Assembly (NCBI GenBank): GCA_963580285.1
Contig: OY757023.1
Coordinates: forward strand, 130,604,027-130,668,026
DNA from: Lucinisca nassula
Taxonomy: Eukaryota; Mollusca; Bivalvia; Lucinida; Lucinidae
Direction: 5' to 3'
DNA: 64,000 bases
The translations under genes and the position numbers were made by a program. The notes below the pieces were generated by a model. The model was not told the origin of the DNA. It saw only the letters and a list, made by a program, of their open reading frames with translations, and did no database searches. Of this stretch, positions 32,701 to 44,700 are shown piece after piece. Every line of letters begins with the position of its first letter. The first letter of the stretch is position 1.

Positions 32701-35700
32701 TGGATATGTATTGGGGTGCTGCATTGTTGTTTTCAGATGCCCGGTGTGTTAGAATGTTTTGGGATGCTAGGTGTGAATTGTCATTTTTGGATGCATGGTG
32801 TGTTGGTATGTTTTGGGATGCCTGGTTTGAAGTGCCATTTTCAGATGTCTGGTTTGTTGGCGTGTTTTGGGGTGCTAGGTGTGAAAGTGCATTTTCCTCA
32901 AATACTGTGGTGATTTCCATCACATCCTCCGCAGTTCCAATGGCCGTGTCTTGGTTTTTTGAGATGTCATATATGTTGGGATTGAGCAGTCTCACTTTAT
33001 GGGTGACTCTTGAGTTAAGGTCTGTAAGGCTGGATGCCATTAAAAGACAGTACCGGTCTTGAAACTCTGGACCTGGTTCTAAGAGAACAGGAGTTTCCTG
33101 CTGGTCATCCCCCTCTAGCCTGCTGATGAAAACTTCTATTATCTTCTCACTGTTGCCAGGGATAACAAATCGGTCTGCAGCAGTGATTCTACGAATCTTG
33201 CGAGCAGAGCCCACTCTAATGCATGGTATATGCATGCCCATAAACAGTAAAGCACATTCATCATACAGTAAATGAGCCCCACCCATGCTTAAAAGGTCAT
33301 GCCCAAATAAACCCTCGTCTTCAATATTCGCCACTACAATGTCTGCCTTGAACTGGAGACCAGCTAACTCAATAGTGAATTCTGCGGTTCCTAATTGTGA
33401 GAGAGGCTGGCCTGAGGCCTCCGTAAGACCCATGGTTTTAGATAATACAGGCCTGTTTGACTGCGGAATTGATTGATAAACTGTTTTGGATATAACGGTT
33501 TTAGTCGCCCCTGTATCTATGGTAAAAACAACTTTTCTGCCCTCCAAAAAGGCCTCCAAGTAGAACCCATCACTGCGCACTATTCGTTTTAATGAAGAGC
33601 CCTCACACTTTTTGTCTGTTGTTAAAACTGGGGGTTCGCAGTTCTTAAGGTCAGATAACCCTTCAGTTGATGAAGCCTCTTTGGATCTTAATTCGGAGGT
33701 TTTCTGGTCAGTTTTGCTCCCTTCAAAGGCGCATTGAAGTTCTGTAGGGGCCCCAAATGATCGAAGAACTGTTTGGTTTTTTAGGGAGGCTGTTGCTGAA
33801 ACCTGTTCTGGGGTGACCTGGGGTGCAGAATCTGTAATTGTTTCATCGGTGCTATTCTTGCCATTAAATAAGGGAGCTTTTGAGGAGCAGCAGTCTTGCT
33901 CAATTTGTTGGGCACCTTCTTGTGCCAATTTCTTGGCATTTCTCATATTAACCAAATTAGAAACTTGGGACAACATGGTTTCATGGTTTAATTTTTCATT
34001 CAAAAACAATTGGGGTTGGCCTTTATTTTCAGGGACCGCCTGTTGGCCAAACAAACCGGTCCTTGCTAGTTTAAATCAATATTGTTGACATGGCTCTGTG
34101 ATGAATAATGCGTACCAGCAGGTGCCGACCTCTGATTTCTGTTCTGTTTACTTAGGCTTCCCTTGTTATACTCCGCCTTCAGTACTGGACAGTTTACCTT
34201 TATATGCCCCCACTGAGAACAATAAAAGCATTGAAAATTGGCATAGCGACCTTGACCTTGGTTCTGACCTTGACCCTGATTTGTATTGCTTGTGTGTTGA
34301 CCCTGGGTTTGGTCATAACCTTGACCTCTGTAGTTGGGGTCAGAGTTCTGATTACTAGGTTTGTGTCCTTGAACTTCCTTAGGTTGTGACTGGGTTGATG
34401 GGGCTATCTGTAGCTCTTTATTGGAGTTCTCCACTAATGAGAGAATTTTCTGTAAAATATCTTTGTCAACTGTATTCACCCCACCGGGACCCTGATCTTT
34501 ATACCCTTTGGGAGTGGTCTTGATTTTTCTTAAGGTTGACCTACTTCTTCGCTTCTGGAAGGGAGATACTGAGCGCGCCCGGGATATATCATAATCATCA
34601 TCACTATCATAATCACCCTCATTGCCAGCCTCATCCTCAAATCTGACGGACCTAGAGTGAGGATCAGGTCGACCCCAGTCATTTACCTTGGGACCCTGCT
34701 GGGCTTCCAGGTAGGTTACCACATGATGAATTGCTTCTTCTATAGAGCTGGGCTCTTTATAGTATTCTACTGCAAATTTGGCGGCTTTATCTCTAAGCCC
34801 ATTTAGAAATTGCTGTAAGAGGAGTTGCCGCCGCATTTCAGGATTTCTACCTGGATAAGCTTTATCATAGAGCCGTTTCAATTCTGCGGCGTAATCTTCA
34901 ACACTTTCCTCAAACCGTTGAATTCTCTTACCGAACTGGACTTTGAATGTTCTGTTTGTCTCGACGGACTTAAATCTTGAGTCAAGCTCATTAAGGAGAC
35001 TCTCATAATTAGTAAGCATCTCAGTCGGTATTTCATCAAACACAAAGTCAGCTGCTGTTCCCTGCAGCCTTTGCATAAGCTCACTCAGGCGTGTAGTCTC
35101 ATCCCATTTATTGAGATTAGCAATGGTGGTGAAGCGTGCATGCCATACTTTCCAGCTGTCATTTGAATTTCCTGAAAATGCTGGTAATCGCACACTTTGA
35201 TGCTTAGCGCAACTGGCTCCGCTTACATTGATTATCTCAGAAGTCAGCTTATCTGTCATACTGGTTAAACTTGGGGCTAGAAATGGCTGGGCATCAGTGA
35301 CATTTAACCGTATTGCGCTATTTTGTGGGCTGTTAGTGCCTGTTGATGAATCAGTGCTTTGAGCCTCATTTGTAGGGTGAGATGTGCTTATTGTGGGTAG
35401 TCTGCTATGGGTAGCCATGCAGGGCTGTGATTGAACAAGGGAAGTAACTGCTACTTGATTATGCATAGGGCTGTGAATGGTAGTTCCTGCATTTGTCACC
35501 AGTACTTCATGAGGCTGTCTGGAAACATGCTGTTGGGAAACACTTGTAACTGGACGCTGGTTTTGTGACCCAGTATAGCTTATTTTTGAAGTTGGATGGA
35601 ATGTTCTCTCATTCCTCATTTCTCTCAGCTCAGACAGTATTTGTTGAAAGTTATTTTGTGTCAAGGTTGGGCGGTCAAAACCAGGGGCGGTTTTAACCTG

Positions 35701-38700
35701 TGGTTTTAACCGGTTAAAACCGTCCCGGTCAATACTCCTAAAGTGGTCAATACTTGTCAATACTGGTCGATTGAAATATTGAGTGGTTAATTTAATAATT
35801 TTAGTGTTAAAAAAGCAAAGCTACCGAAACTATTTTGAAGTTTTGCTCTCTTTGCTGGAGGCTGATCATTTGATAGAGTTTCCAGGCCTCATATTTTTCA
35901 GGCATTTGCAGGTTTTCAGGCTTTTAGAGCTTGATTTCAGGTTTTTAAATTTTGATTTTTCTTTCTATATTCTGTTTAAAATGACTATTTAACCCTTATC
36001 CTGCTGACAGAAAGGTATTTAGCCACACCCATTTCTGACTATTCACCAATCAAATTACTTGTTATAATGTATTTGTTCAATTTACAAACTGCATTACAAA
36101 CAGTGTAGGTCTTCAGAAACCATCTGGTCTGGATCAACACTGTTAGCAAAGGTAATGGTTGTCATGTTCAGCAGGATAAGGGTTAACGCTGCAAAATCAG
36201 GTCTTTCAGGCATGCAAAAACCTTGGTCAGTATGAGGCTTGAGTTTCAGGTTCAGATGTTATTTATTCAAGTGGCCTCTAAGCAATACTTTCTGGCTTTT
36301 TTAGCCCTAGGCATTTTTGTCTATGACTCATCAGTCTTAAGACCTTAGCACTAACTTCAACACCTTGCACTGTTTTTTTTTTTTTATAATTATCTTCCAA
36401 AATAGTGATAAGTGTAGAAGTTCCCGATAGGGTCTTTAGGTTTCATTCATTTTTGACACCTTCAGTAATAGCTTGATGATAAGATACTGTCCATATTGCA
36501 TATAAATCAAAATTTCACACATTATGATGAAGCCTGGTGTCAGTTTATAATACCCCTATTAGGGACATGTAATTGGTCAATTTAACAATCAGATCCTTGC
36601 CACACCCACTCCAGTGTCATGGGTAAGTCTGTTTTGACAGCAATTTACAGGTGTTGCAGATACTTTTAAATATTCAAAGACATCAGTGAATCTTCAAATA
36701 TTGTTTGGTTAATAAATAAAGGACCTTTCATAAATCCTTCAAAATTCATGATACATTCAGCTTATTCATATTCCTGTAAATCAAAATATGAACAATCAAT
36801 CTAACCTATAAAGGAAAAAAGAATAATTATAAAGATTGTTTGATTGAAAAGAACAGGCCTGTCTATAGTTCAGTGAGTCAATCGACCAGCAATAATGTCT
36901 TTTGACTTTTGATGAAATAAAATATACCTCAAATAAATGCTGTTATTAATAAAAACATTTTGTCTTGTTCAGTGATGAAAATATAGTCTAACATCATGTA
37001 CATGATGTAGGGGGAAAGCTTTTAAGACCAGTATGGCAACAGGACAGAGGTGTATACTCCAGTGATTTAATTGACCAGTATTGACCAGTAATGACCGGTA
37101 AAAACCGGTTTTAACCACCGGCCCGGTCAATACTCGTATTGACCGGCTTTTTGCCAACCTTATTTTGTGTTGTGCTTGTCACTGATACAACACATTCCTT
37201 CACTGCCTCGCATGTTTCTCTCAGTGTATTCATGGTACCTGACATGCATTCTTTCAAGGCCTTAGTGTTGGCTTCATTTTGCTGTTTGATCAAAGTTTGC
37301 AGAAGTATACTCATTTGAGCAGCACTGTCAGGACTGTTCATGTTAAAGGAGCTCAACTGCTCATCTCCTGACCCTGTGTTCTGTGACTGAAGGCTATGAT
37401 CTTGGTTGCTATTATTAGAAGTTGGGCTAATAGTGTCAGTCCCTTTAGAATGGCTCCCCTCACCCAAATGTGTGTCCTGTCTACTTGCATGCAAGGAACT
37501 ACTTGGTAGGACCTCGGCAGAGGCAGTAGTCAAAGTTTCACTGCGCACACCACATACTAAAGAGGTCTCAGATTCCGACCCTGAAATATCACCCTCAATC
37601 AAGGATGTCCCTGATGCTATTTGGTCAATATTTTGTTTTCTGTTTTGTTTTCTTCTACCCATGATGAACTCAGCTATGGTTCTACACCGTGTCTGTTTAC
37701 TTTAAGACGTCAGATTCGTATCTCTGGACCGTAGAAAAACGCTACAATCCCACCGCTGTACCACCAAAAATGTAACGTGCCGAAGGTCTAAGAAGGACTT
37801 ATGATTTTATGACGTTCAGTTTCCGACTGATTCTCGACGGTAGACTCACATCTGACTGTCGACCACCAGAATGACTGATGACTGTTTGTTATTGGTAGCG
37901 TGGTAACAGTCAACAGCAGACTAATCGTGGACAGTGATATTATGTCAACAGCCTGTATGATGGATGCTCCTTTTACCCTAGCTCCACCAAACTGGCTGCT
38001 GTCTATATTTGTTCTCAAATAAACGGCAATGGACGGACGACGGACTACGGACAGTGATCACACTAAAAGCCCCTCATGTACAGCTACATGGGAACTAAAC
38101 AGGACTTCGCCAACCAAAGATTAAGGTCATTAACTTAATATAAGCTTATTCTTTAAGTGTTAGGGTAAGAAAAGATCACAAAGATTCAAATAAACTTCAA
38201 CAATGCTGTGTTTTTATTTATTTGAAACTGGATATCAAAAATAGAGTAAGGAATGTAATTCTGATTTATATGGTTGAGAAATGCATCTTTAGGGTGCTAC
38301 TGTGTGGCTCTGATAAAAGAAAGAACAATGCTTCCAAGCAGGCAAAGTACAACTTGTTACATACAACAGTAATTTGATTCACAGTTTCTTTGCAAATGTG
38401 GACTCTCTCTTTATGCCTTCACCGTTAAACCTCCAGAGCTTGCATACATAGATATATTTGTATATCTCAAATTACAAGAGAAATAAACCAGAAAAAAAAA
38501 TATCTATTCCACCAAAAATTATCCTAAATGCCTTAGAATTAAGCTGAACTGATTTAAAATGTTTTCCCCAAAGCCTTAAACTAGTATTGAAATTAAAAAC
38601 TTTTTTCCTTTAAGAATAACCCAAAAATTCTAACACACCTTAAAAACCAACCTAACCCAAAGAAATCAAAATGGTCGAAGTCCCAGAGAACTCTGTGGGA

Positions 38701-41700
38701 TTCTTTATATAGTCCCACAGTCCCACACTCCCCCATCTCCCTCTTTTCCCACATAAGTTAACTTCTCCCACAAATCCCACATTCAAACTTTATGAGGGAG
38801 AAAACAAAATGGAGGCTTGGAAAGTCACCCCTATACATTTTAAGTTAATAAAACATGGCTTTTCTGAATGACGTATGTTCCATCTTTAAAACAAATAAAA
38901 TCTATGATAATTAACCTTCATTTACCTCCAAAAGGCACAAAAATTGGTTCAGAATTAAGTTTGAAATATAAGTTTGAACATCAAAGTTTGAGGTCTACAG
39001 GTGATTTCAGTATTGATTTACATCCAGAAGAAGCTGACAGAGTTATTTTTAGCACAGTCTCCAAGCAACAAGTACAACAATCTACATCCTGGCAGTTACC
39101 AGCCAAAACAATGATGACAGCTGGCCTACTAACTTTAGAAAGTTTCACATTCAAAGTGAATATATTACAGTTAAGCTGAAATGTCAGCTAGATTAAATGA
39201 TTGAACCTTGTATATCTTGAAGCCATTCAACAGTATGAGTAAAGGTCAGTCCAAGGATAAAACTTTAAAATAGAAATAAAATGAAATGTTTCACAAGCAC
39301 ATGTTTAGGAAAAATAAGGTCAAATACCTGGCATGACCCCAGGCAACAAAACAGAATCCCCTTTTACCCAACCATTAGATCCTTGCCCCTTTTTATTAGG
39401 GTGACCCATTCCACAGGACTGTGCTGCATACTGTCTTTGAAATTCAGCCTCAGTAGTCAGTACTGCCATGGGAGGCAAACTAATGAAATCATAATTTTCC
39501 AGGGAAAACTGTCTGCTACAGCAGGGTCATTACCATAAATCTTTGAACTGATTAGTTGACTAACAGGTTGCTGCTTAACATCTGCCCTACAATGTGTGGA
39601 ACCCTTGGATTTCACAATATCTTTCTTTTTTTTAATCAAAGACATAGGTTGTGGTAACATGTTACGTTAGAACTGCCTCAATGAAGCAGTTCTAAAACTG
39701 CCTCAATGAGGCAGCTCTAATGTGTATCCACAACCTATGTTTGCCTTATAAGTAAGAAAAAAATATTAGATTTTCATAAGAAAATTAGTCATTTTGGAGA
39801 TGCTTATAAAATTCAGTATGTTACACGGGTGTGTTATCGTATTGAAGATATAGACGGAGAAGAGAAGAAGAAGCTCTCTTAAGCTGTAACTACTTTTCTG
39901 TAGAAGATACGTAATACTGCTTTTGCAATGATCTCCTTATATTTTGACATGGAAAAGTTTAGAGTCCCTGCGGCATTATTCTTGGGGTCACCTCTTTGGT
40001 GTCTGAGAAGATACCAACAAACGTTCATAATATGACTTTTCCGTTGGATGCAACAATGAAACAAAGATTACATTGACCTAATCTTTGAATAAGAATTGTG
40101 TATGTTTTGCTTTCTGTAATCTCACAGTTGTTTTATCACAGAAACAAACTGTGGAAAGGGCTTTCAAAGCGGTGTCCATCCAGTTTTTCTTTCAGTAAGC
40201 TTATGTATCACTATGCTGATTGTACTTTTAACATGTCAGAATTGTAAACAGTCAACTTTACCGAAATATAGATGCAAAATTAACCTACGAGTCTGTTCAG
40301 TTAAAGTGTATGTAATATACAATTCATTCATTTCTCCTATTTTAAATATGGGATTTATGAACCTTGGTTGATAAAGAAGCACTGTAACCTCATTATAACA
40401 CTGTTCTTTATAACACTGTTCATTATAACACTGTTTCGGATATAACAAGGTTTCAAGATGGATCCTGAAAGTGTATAGATTTAATAGAAAAATGACCATC
40501 AATGCATAAATGGTAATTTGTCTGTGTGAGTGAGTGTTTGAGTTTAACGTCTCACCAACAGCCAAGATCGTATGGAGACGGGACCTCGGCTTAAAGACTC
40601 ATCCGAAAGTATAGAGAAGCCCAGGATCAATCCTGTGATCCCTGGTTTACAAGGCCAGTAGCATAACCACTACACCATGGATGGTTCTAATTTTTCTATG
40701 TAATCTATACATTTTTGTTTAGATATAACACGATCGTTTAACTAACACAGATTATGCTTTGGAGCCCATTAATCTTGTTATAAAGAGGTTGTGGCGTATT
40801 TAAAATATGAGAATAAATAAACTGTATTTATTATATTTTATAGGTTTTACCATCATATTTTGTGCCATGGTACCAGTTCCGAGGGCAGTTAAGATCGCCT
40901 TCCATATTTATGGTCTTGGAACCTTCATTCTTGGGATAATTATGATTGTTTACACCTGGTTTGCCTCAAAGGACTGTGTAAGTATGGAGGCAGCACTGTA
41001 ATTTCTGTGTGTATCTCAATATTGTAATGGTAATTTCACATTACATCGTCTTAAATTCATGACAACTCCTACCTTTGCAAACAGTGTCGCGGACCCCACC
41101 CATCAGGGCTTGAAGAAATAGATGGGCTGCATGATGCTTCCAAGCAGAGCTGAAACAGACCACACACGAGAACTAGTAAACAGCTTAGAGGATCTAAGCC
41201 TGCCCAGGCAAAGTGGTGCAAGTCGGACCTTCCATGCTTATAAACCCTATTGGTTTCATTTGGCGACAGAACTTGAGATGTCATTTCTTCTCAATGTCGG
41301 GTAAAAGTCCCACAAAATTGGAAGCGGTGTCTCCAAAATGACCTGTAGAGTGTTGATGGGGACGTTAAACCTCAAATCAAACAAACAAAGCAAACAGTGT
41401 AGATCCAAATCAGATGGATTCTGCAGAAGCCATCTGATCAGGAGGTAAAAAAAATAGCTGTGTTTCCACTAACATGCTGAAAAAAAATTGGTCGTTAGGT
41501 AGGAGAATTTTTTTTTTTATTGTTTAATATTTTCTCCTGAAAAAAAAAACGGTATTTTTATGTATTTTTGCACGTGTTTTGTTATTAATAAAATTGTCAT
41601 GTTGAGACTTGCCCTGCACATCATAATTGTTTTTAGATGCTCAAAAAAGTCAGCTCTGTATTTTGGAAGGAACTAAATGCCAAAAAACTACAAAAAATTA

Positions 41701-44700
41701 CGTAAAACCCGAAATTACTATGCGAAAATGCAAAGACGACACTGGGTAGTGGCGGAAATTGAAAATGATTGGGTCAGTATTTTAATTTTTATTTTGTTCT
41801 TTTATTGATAAAAAATATTAGAGTCGGTGGGTCTGAAGCCAGTTTGAAACACAGCTATTTTTTTTAGGACTTATGATAATAATCCTTTGTGATATTGTGA
41901 ATTCTTTCATATCACCAAAATGGTAACTTTTCTGATGAAATTTTGTGATATTTTCCTTCTTTTGACTCATAGGTTGTTAGTGCTTGTTAGAACTGCCTTA
42001 TTGAGACGGTTCTAATGAGTACCAACAAGCAATGTCTTGAGCAGAAGTAAAAAAAAGTGTATATGCCCTTAAACCCCTCTTTTCTCCATGTAAAGTGGGT
42101 TTTTGATGGGTATTCATTACACGACATGTTTGTTTGTTTGTTTAAATTTAAGTTTAACATCCCTGTCAACACTGTAAAGGTCATTTTGGAGACATTGCTT
42201 CCAATTTTTTGGGACTTTTACCCGACATTGAGGTGAAATGACATCTCAAACCCTGCTGTCCAATGAAACCAACAGGGTTTATAAGCATGGACAGGCTGAT
42301 TCGCATCGCTTTGCCTGGGCATGCTTAGATACTCTAAGTGGTTTACCAGTACTTGTATGCGGGTCGGTTTCAGCTCTGCGTGGAAGCATCATGCAGCCCG
42401 ATGGGTGGGGGCATTACACGGCATGTTAACATGAGGAGTTGGTTTTTCCTTGCTCACTCAAAGACATAGGTACCCTTGCAAACCTCAGTTTGGGTTAACA
42501 AGCATATTTATTCTTTTGCTTGCTTCTATTCCAAAACATAGAGTATGGCAAATATATTGGTACTCGGTAGACCAGCTGCAACAGTTCTCATATACATGTA
42601 TTGAGTCATGCTTCAAGGAGGCATGAAGAAAAATGGCAGATAATATGCCAGGTAGCATCTTGCTTATATCTATAGCAAGCATTTTGCAGATAAAAATGTT
42701 TTATATTTTTCTTATTTTTAGCCCAAATATAGATTGTGGGTGCTCATTAGAACTGCCTCAATATGGTAGTCCTAACAAGTACTGACAATCTATGTTTATG
42801 AGCTAACAAAGGAAACTAATGAATACACATTCTGTTTATTTTTTCACATCTCCCAAATGGCTTCTTTTTTTATGAAAATCTATGATATTGTTCTTATTTA
42901 TATTGCAAAAATAGATTGCGGGTGCTCATTGGGTGATTCTAACGAGTACCCATAACGATAACACACCTGTGCGACATAGGGTATTTTTCCACATCTCCAA
43001 AATGGCTACTTTTCTTATGAAAATTTGCGATATTTTTCTTAAAATACTTCAAACATAGGTTGTGGGTGCTCGTTAGAACCGCCTCATTGAGGCGGTTCTA
43101 ACCAGTACCCACAACCTATGTCTTGGAGCAGAAATAGGAAAAATAATGTATACCCCCGTAAACCCCAGTTTTATCTATATAAAGTGGGGTATAGATGGGT
43201 CTTCATTTCACGGAATTGTTCACGTGATGCCACAACCTATGTCTTGGAGCAGAAATAAGAAATAGAATGTCTATCCCATAGATTCCAATTTTCTCTATAT
43301 AAAGTGGGGTATAGTGGGGTGTTCATTACACAAACTTGTTAGCATGATGTTTTTTGTCAATGGTGTAGACCCAGATCAGATGGCTCCTAAAGAAGCCATC
43401 CGATCAGGATCTACACTGCTTGTCATGCAGTTTGTGCATTGAACATATACATTCTGTCCAGCAACTTCATTGGTTGATAGTCAGAAATGGGTGTGGCTAA
43501 TTAATTTACTCACCTTGATAAGGGTTAAATTGTTCCTTTGTGGAGGTTGAAAACTTGAGTAACTGGAGAAAATATGCCAGAACTTTCATAGTCAGAACTT
43601 AGCTTTCTTGTATGGATAGGATGATGTGCTGAACAAGTGTTATTCTCGGGGTACTCCAGTTTTTGTCAGTCTTAGATGATTGGTAATTTGATTTTTGTTT
43701 TTTCAGGACTATTCTGTACCAGAGCTGTATATAATGTCATTGTGTGGTTCCTGGCTTGCAGGACTATCTATTGGTAAGGTCACATTTAATGTCATTTAAA
43801 TTTAAATAAATGGTCATTGGAAACCAAACAACACAATACAGATCACAATAACAAGTCCTTTAAATCCCAGTTTATATATAGATAAGTGTAGTTTACATGG
43901 TTATACATTATTTTTATTTTTCTGCCCCCAGACATTCATTGTAGGTACATGTACTTCTTAGAACCGCCTCCATGAGCACCCACAACCTAAGCATTAATAA
44001 GGACAATATTATAAATTTTCATCAGGGGCCAGTTGTTCAAAGCATCGTTAGCTTAATGAGCTTGTTATGGGTCATATTGTTAACTCTTCTAGCAAGTACA
44101 ATATTGTAAATTTTGGTATTTTTGCTGAAAAAATGTGAGCAGCTTTTGCATCCACAAAAGCTGCTCACATTTTTTTCAGCAAAAAAAATTAGCATATTTA
44201 CCATATTTAATGATCAAAGTTTTAACGATACGTTAACTAACGATGTCGTTAGTTTTGAACAACTGGCCCCAGAAAAATAACTTGTTTTGGAGATATGGAA
44301 GAATTGGCCCTTCCACATTGTTGTGTTATTGTAATCATCATGTGAACAAGCCCATGAAATTAACAGCCCCCCTCACAGGTAAGGGTAGAAGTGGAGTGTT
44401 GTTTCTACTGATTCTACACTTCAATTCATTTTCCTCTTTCTTTCCTGTACCTCACTTTCATCTTCTCTACTATCTCTTTTTTCCCTTTCTCTGGGAGATG
44501 ACACAAAATGACCCCAAAGGGTTGACATCTCATTATACTCCAAACAATCAATTAATCCAGTTGTATTGTGTAAAGAATCGTGCTATAGCAAAGCTTGCTT
44601 TTAATGACATTGTGGTGTTATTGTTTTCTGAAGTTTATTGATCGATTATTCGATTATGCAAATTACTGTGCCAGCCTTAGTGATGGGACTCAAATATAAA

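Larger units (their letters stand above)
29486..34075 (-). pseudogene. pol: pol polyprotein (protease, RT, RNase H, integrase) with two in-frame TAG stops
   Basis: One continuous minus-strand frame, -1 relative to gag, from the slippery site at 34075 to the stop at 29486. Protease: TIDTGATKT with Asp at 33515-33517, later LFGHDLLS. RT: SPWASPICLVRKR, RPCVDYRRLN, FDLTSGFHQVP, YVDD at 31895-31906. RNase H: LDTDASDTQVAG and ITDKELLAI. Integrase: zinc part HNSLISGHLG...CDVCASIK, catalytic D (30374-30376), D (30194-30196) and E (30086-30088) with D,35,E spacing, and a C-terminal HHNKLKPYKG block. Stops: TAG at 32219-32221 just after VRKR, and TAG at 31175-31177 where the family usually has an aromatic before DFSIEF. 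All parts stay in one frame, so these are point changes. Confidence 0.9.
21318..39616 (-). mobile_element. Giant Ty3/gypsy-type LTR retrotransposon (18.3 kb) with accessory module
   Basis: Order on the minus strand: 5' LTR (39616-37771), tRNA primer site (37766-37745), gag with an inserted MITE (37662-34066), -1 frameshift site, pol with PR-RT-RH-IN (34075-29486), a 28-unit minisatellite (29392-27776), an accessory reading frame with zinc fingers (about 27430-25142), about 2 kb of untranslated sequence, a polypurine tract (23179-23163) and the 3' LTR (23162-21318). LTRs differ at about eight positions and one indel by eye, so insertion is recent. The domain order PR-RT-RH-IN is that of Ty3/gypsy. 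The size and the 6 kb downstream of integrase are unusual; most such elements are 5-12 kb. Stops in pol and ORF3 and the MITE in gag make this copy non-autonomous. Confidence 0.9.

Noticed and set aside
35700..37137. Intron in gag rather than a MITE
   Set aside because: GT/AG pairs can be found and the phase is kept, but the long inverted ends and repeat content fit a transposon better; left open as a test in findings.
44243..44641. 132-codon plus frame after the nested MITE
   Set aside because: It starts inside MITE ends and crosses low-complexity C/T-rich DNA, with no domain.
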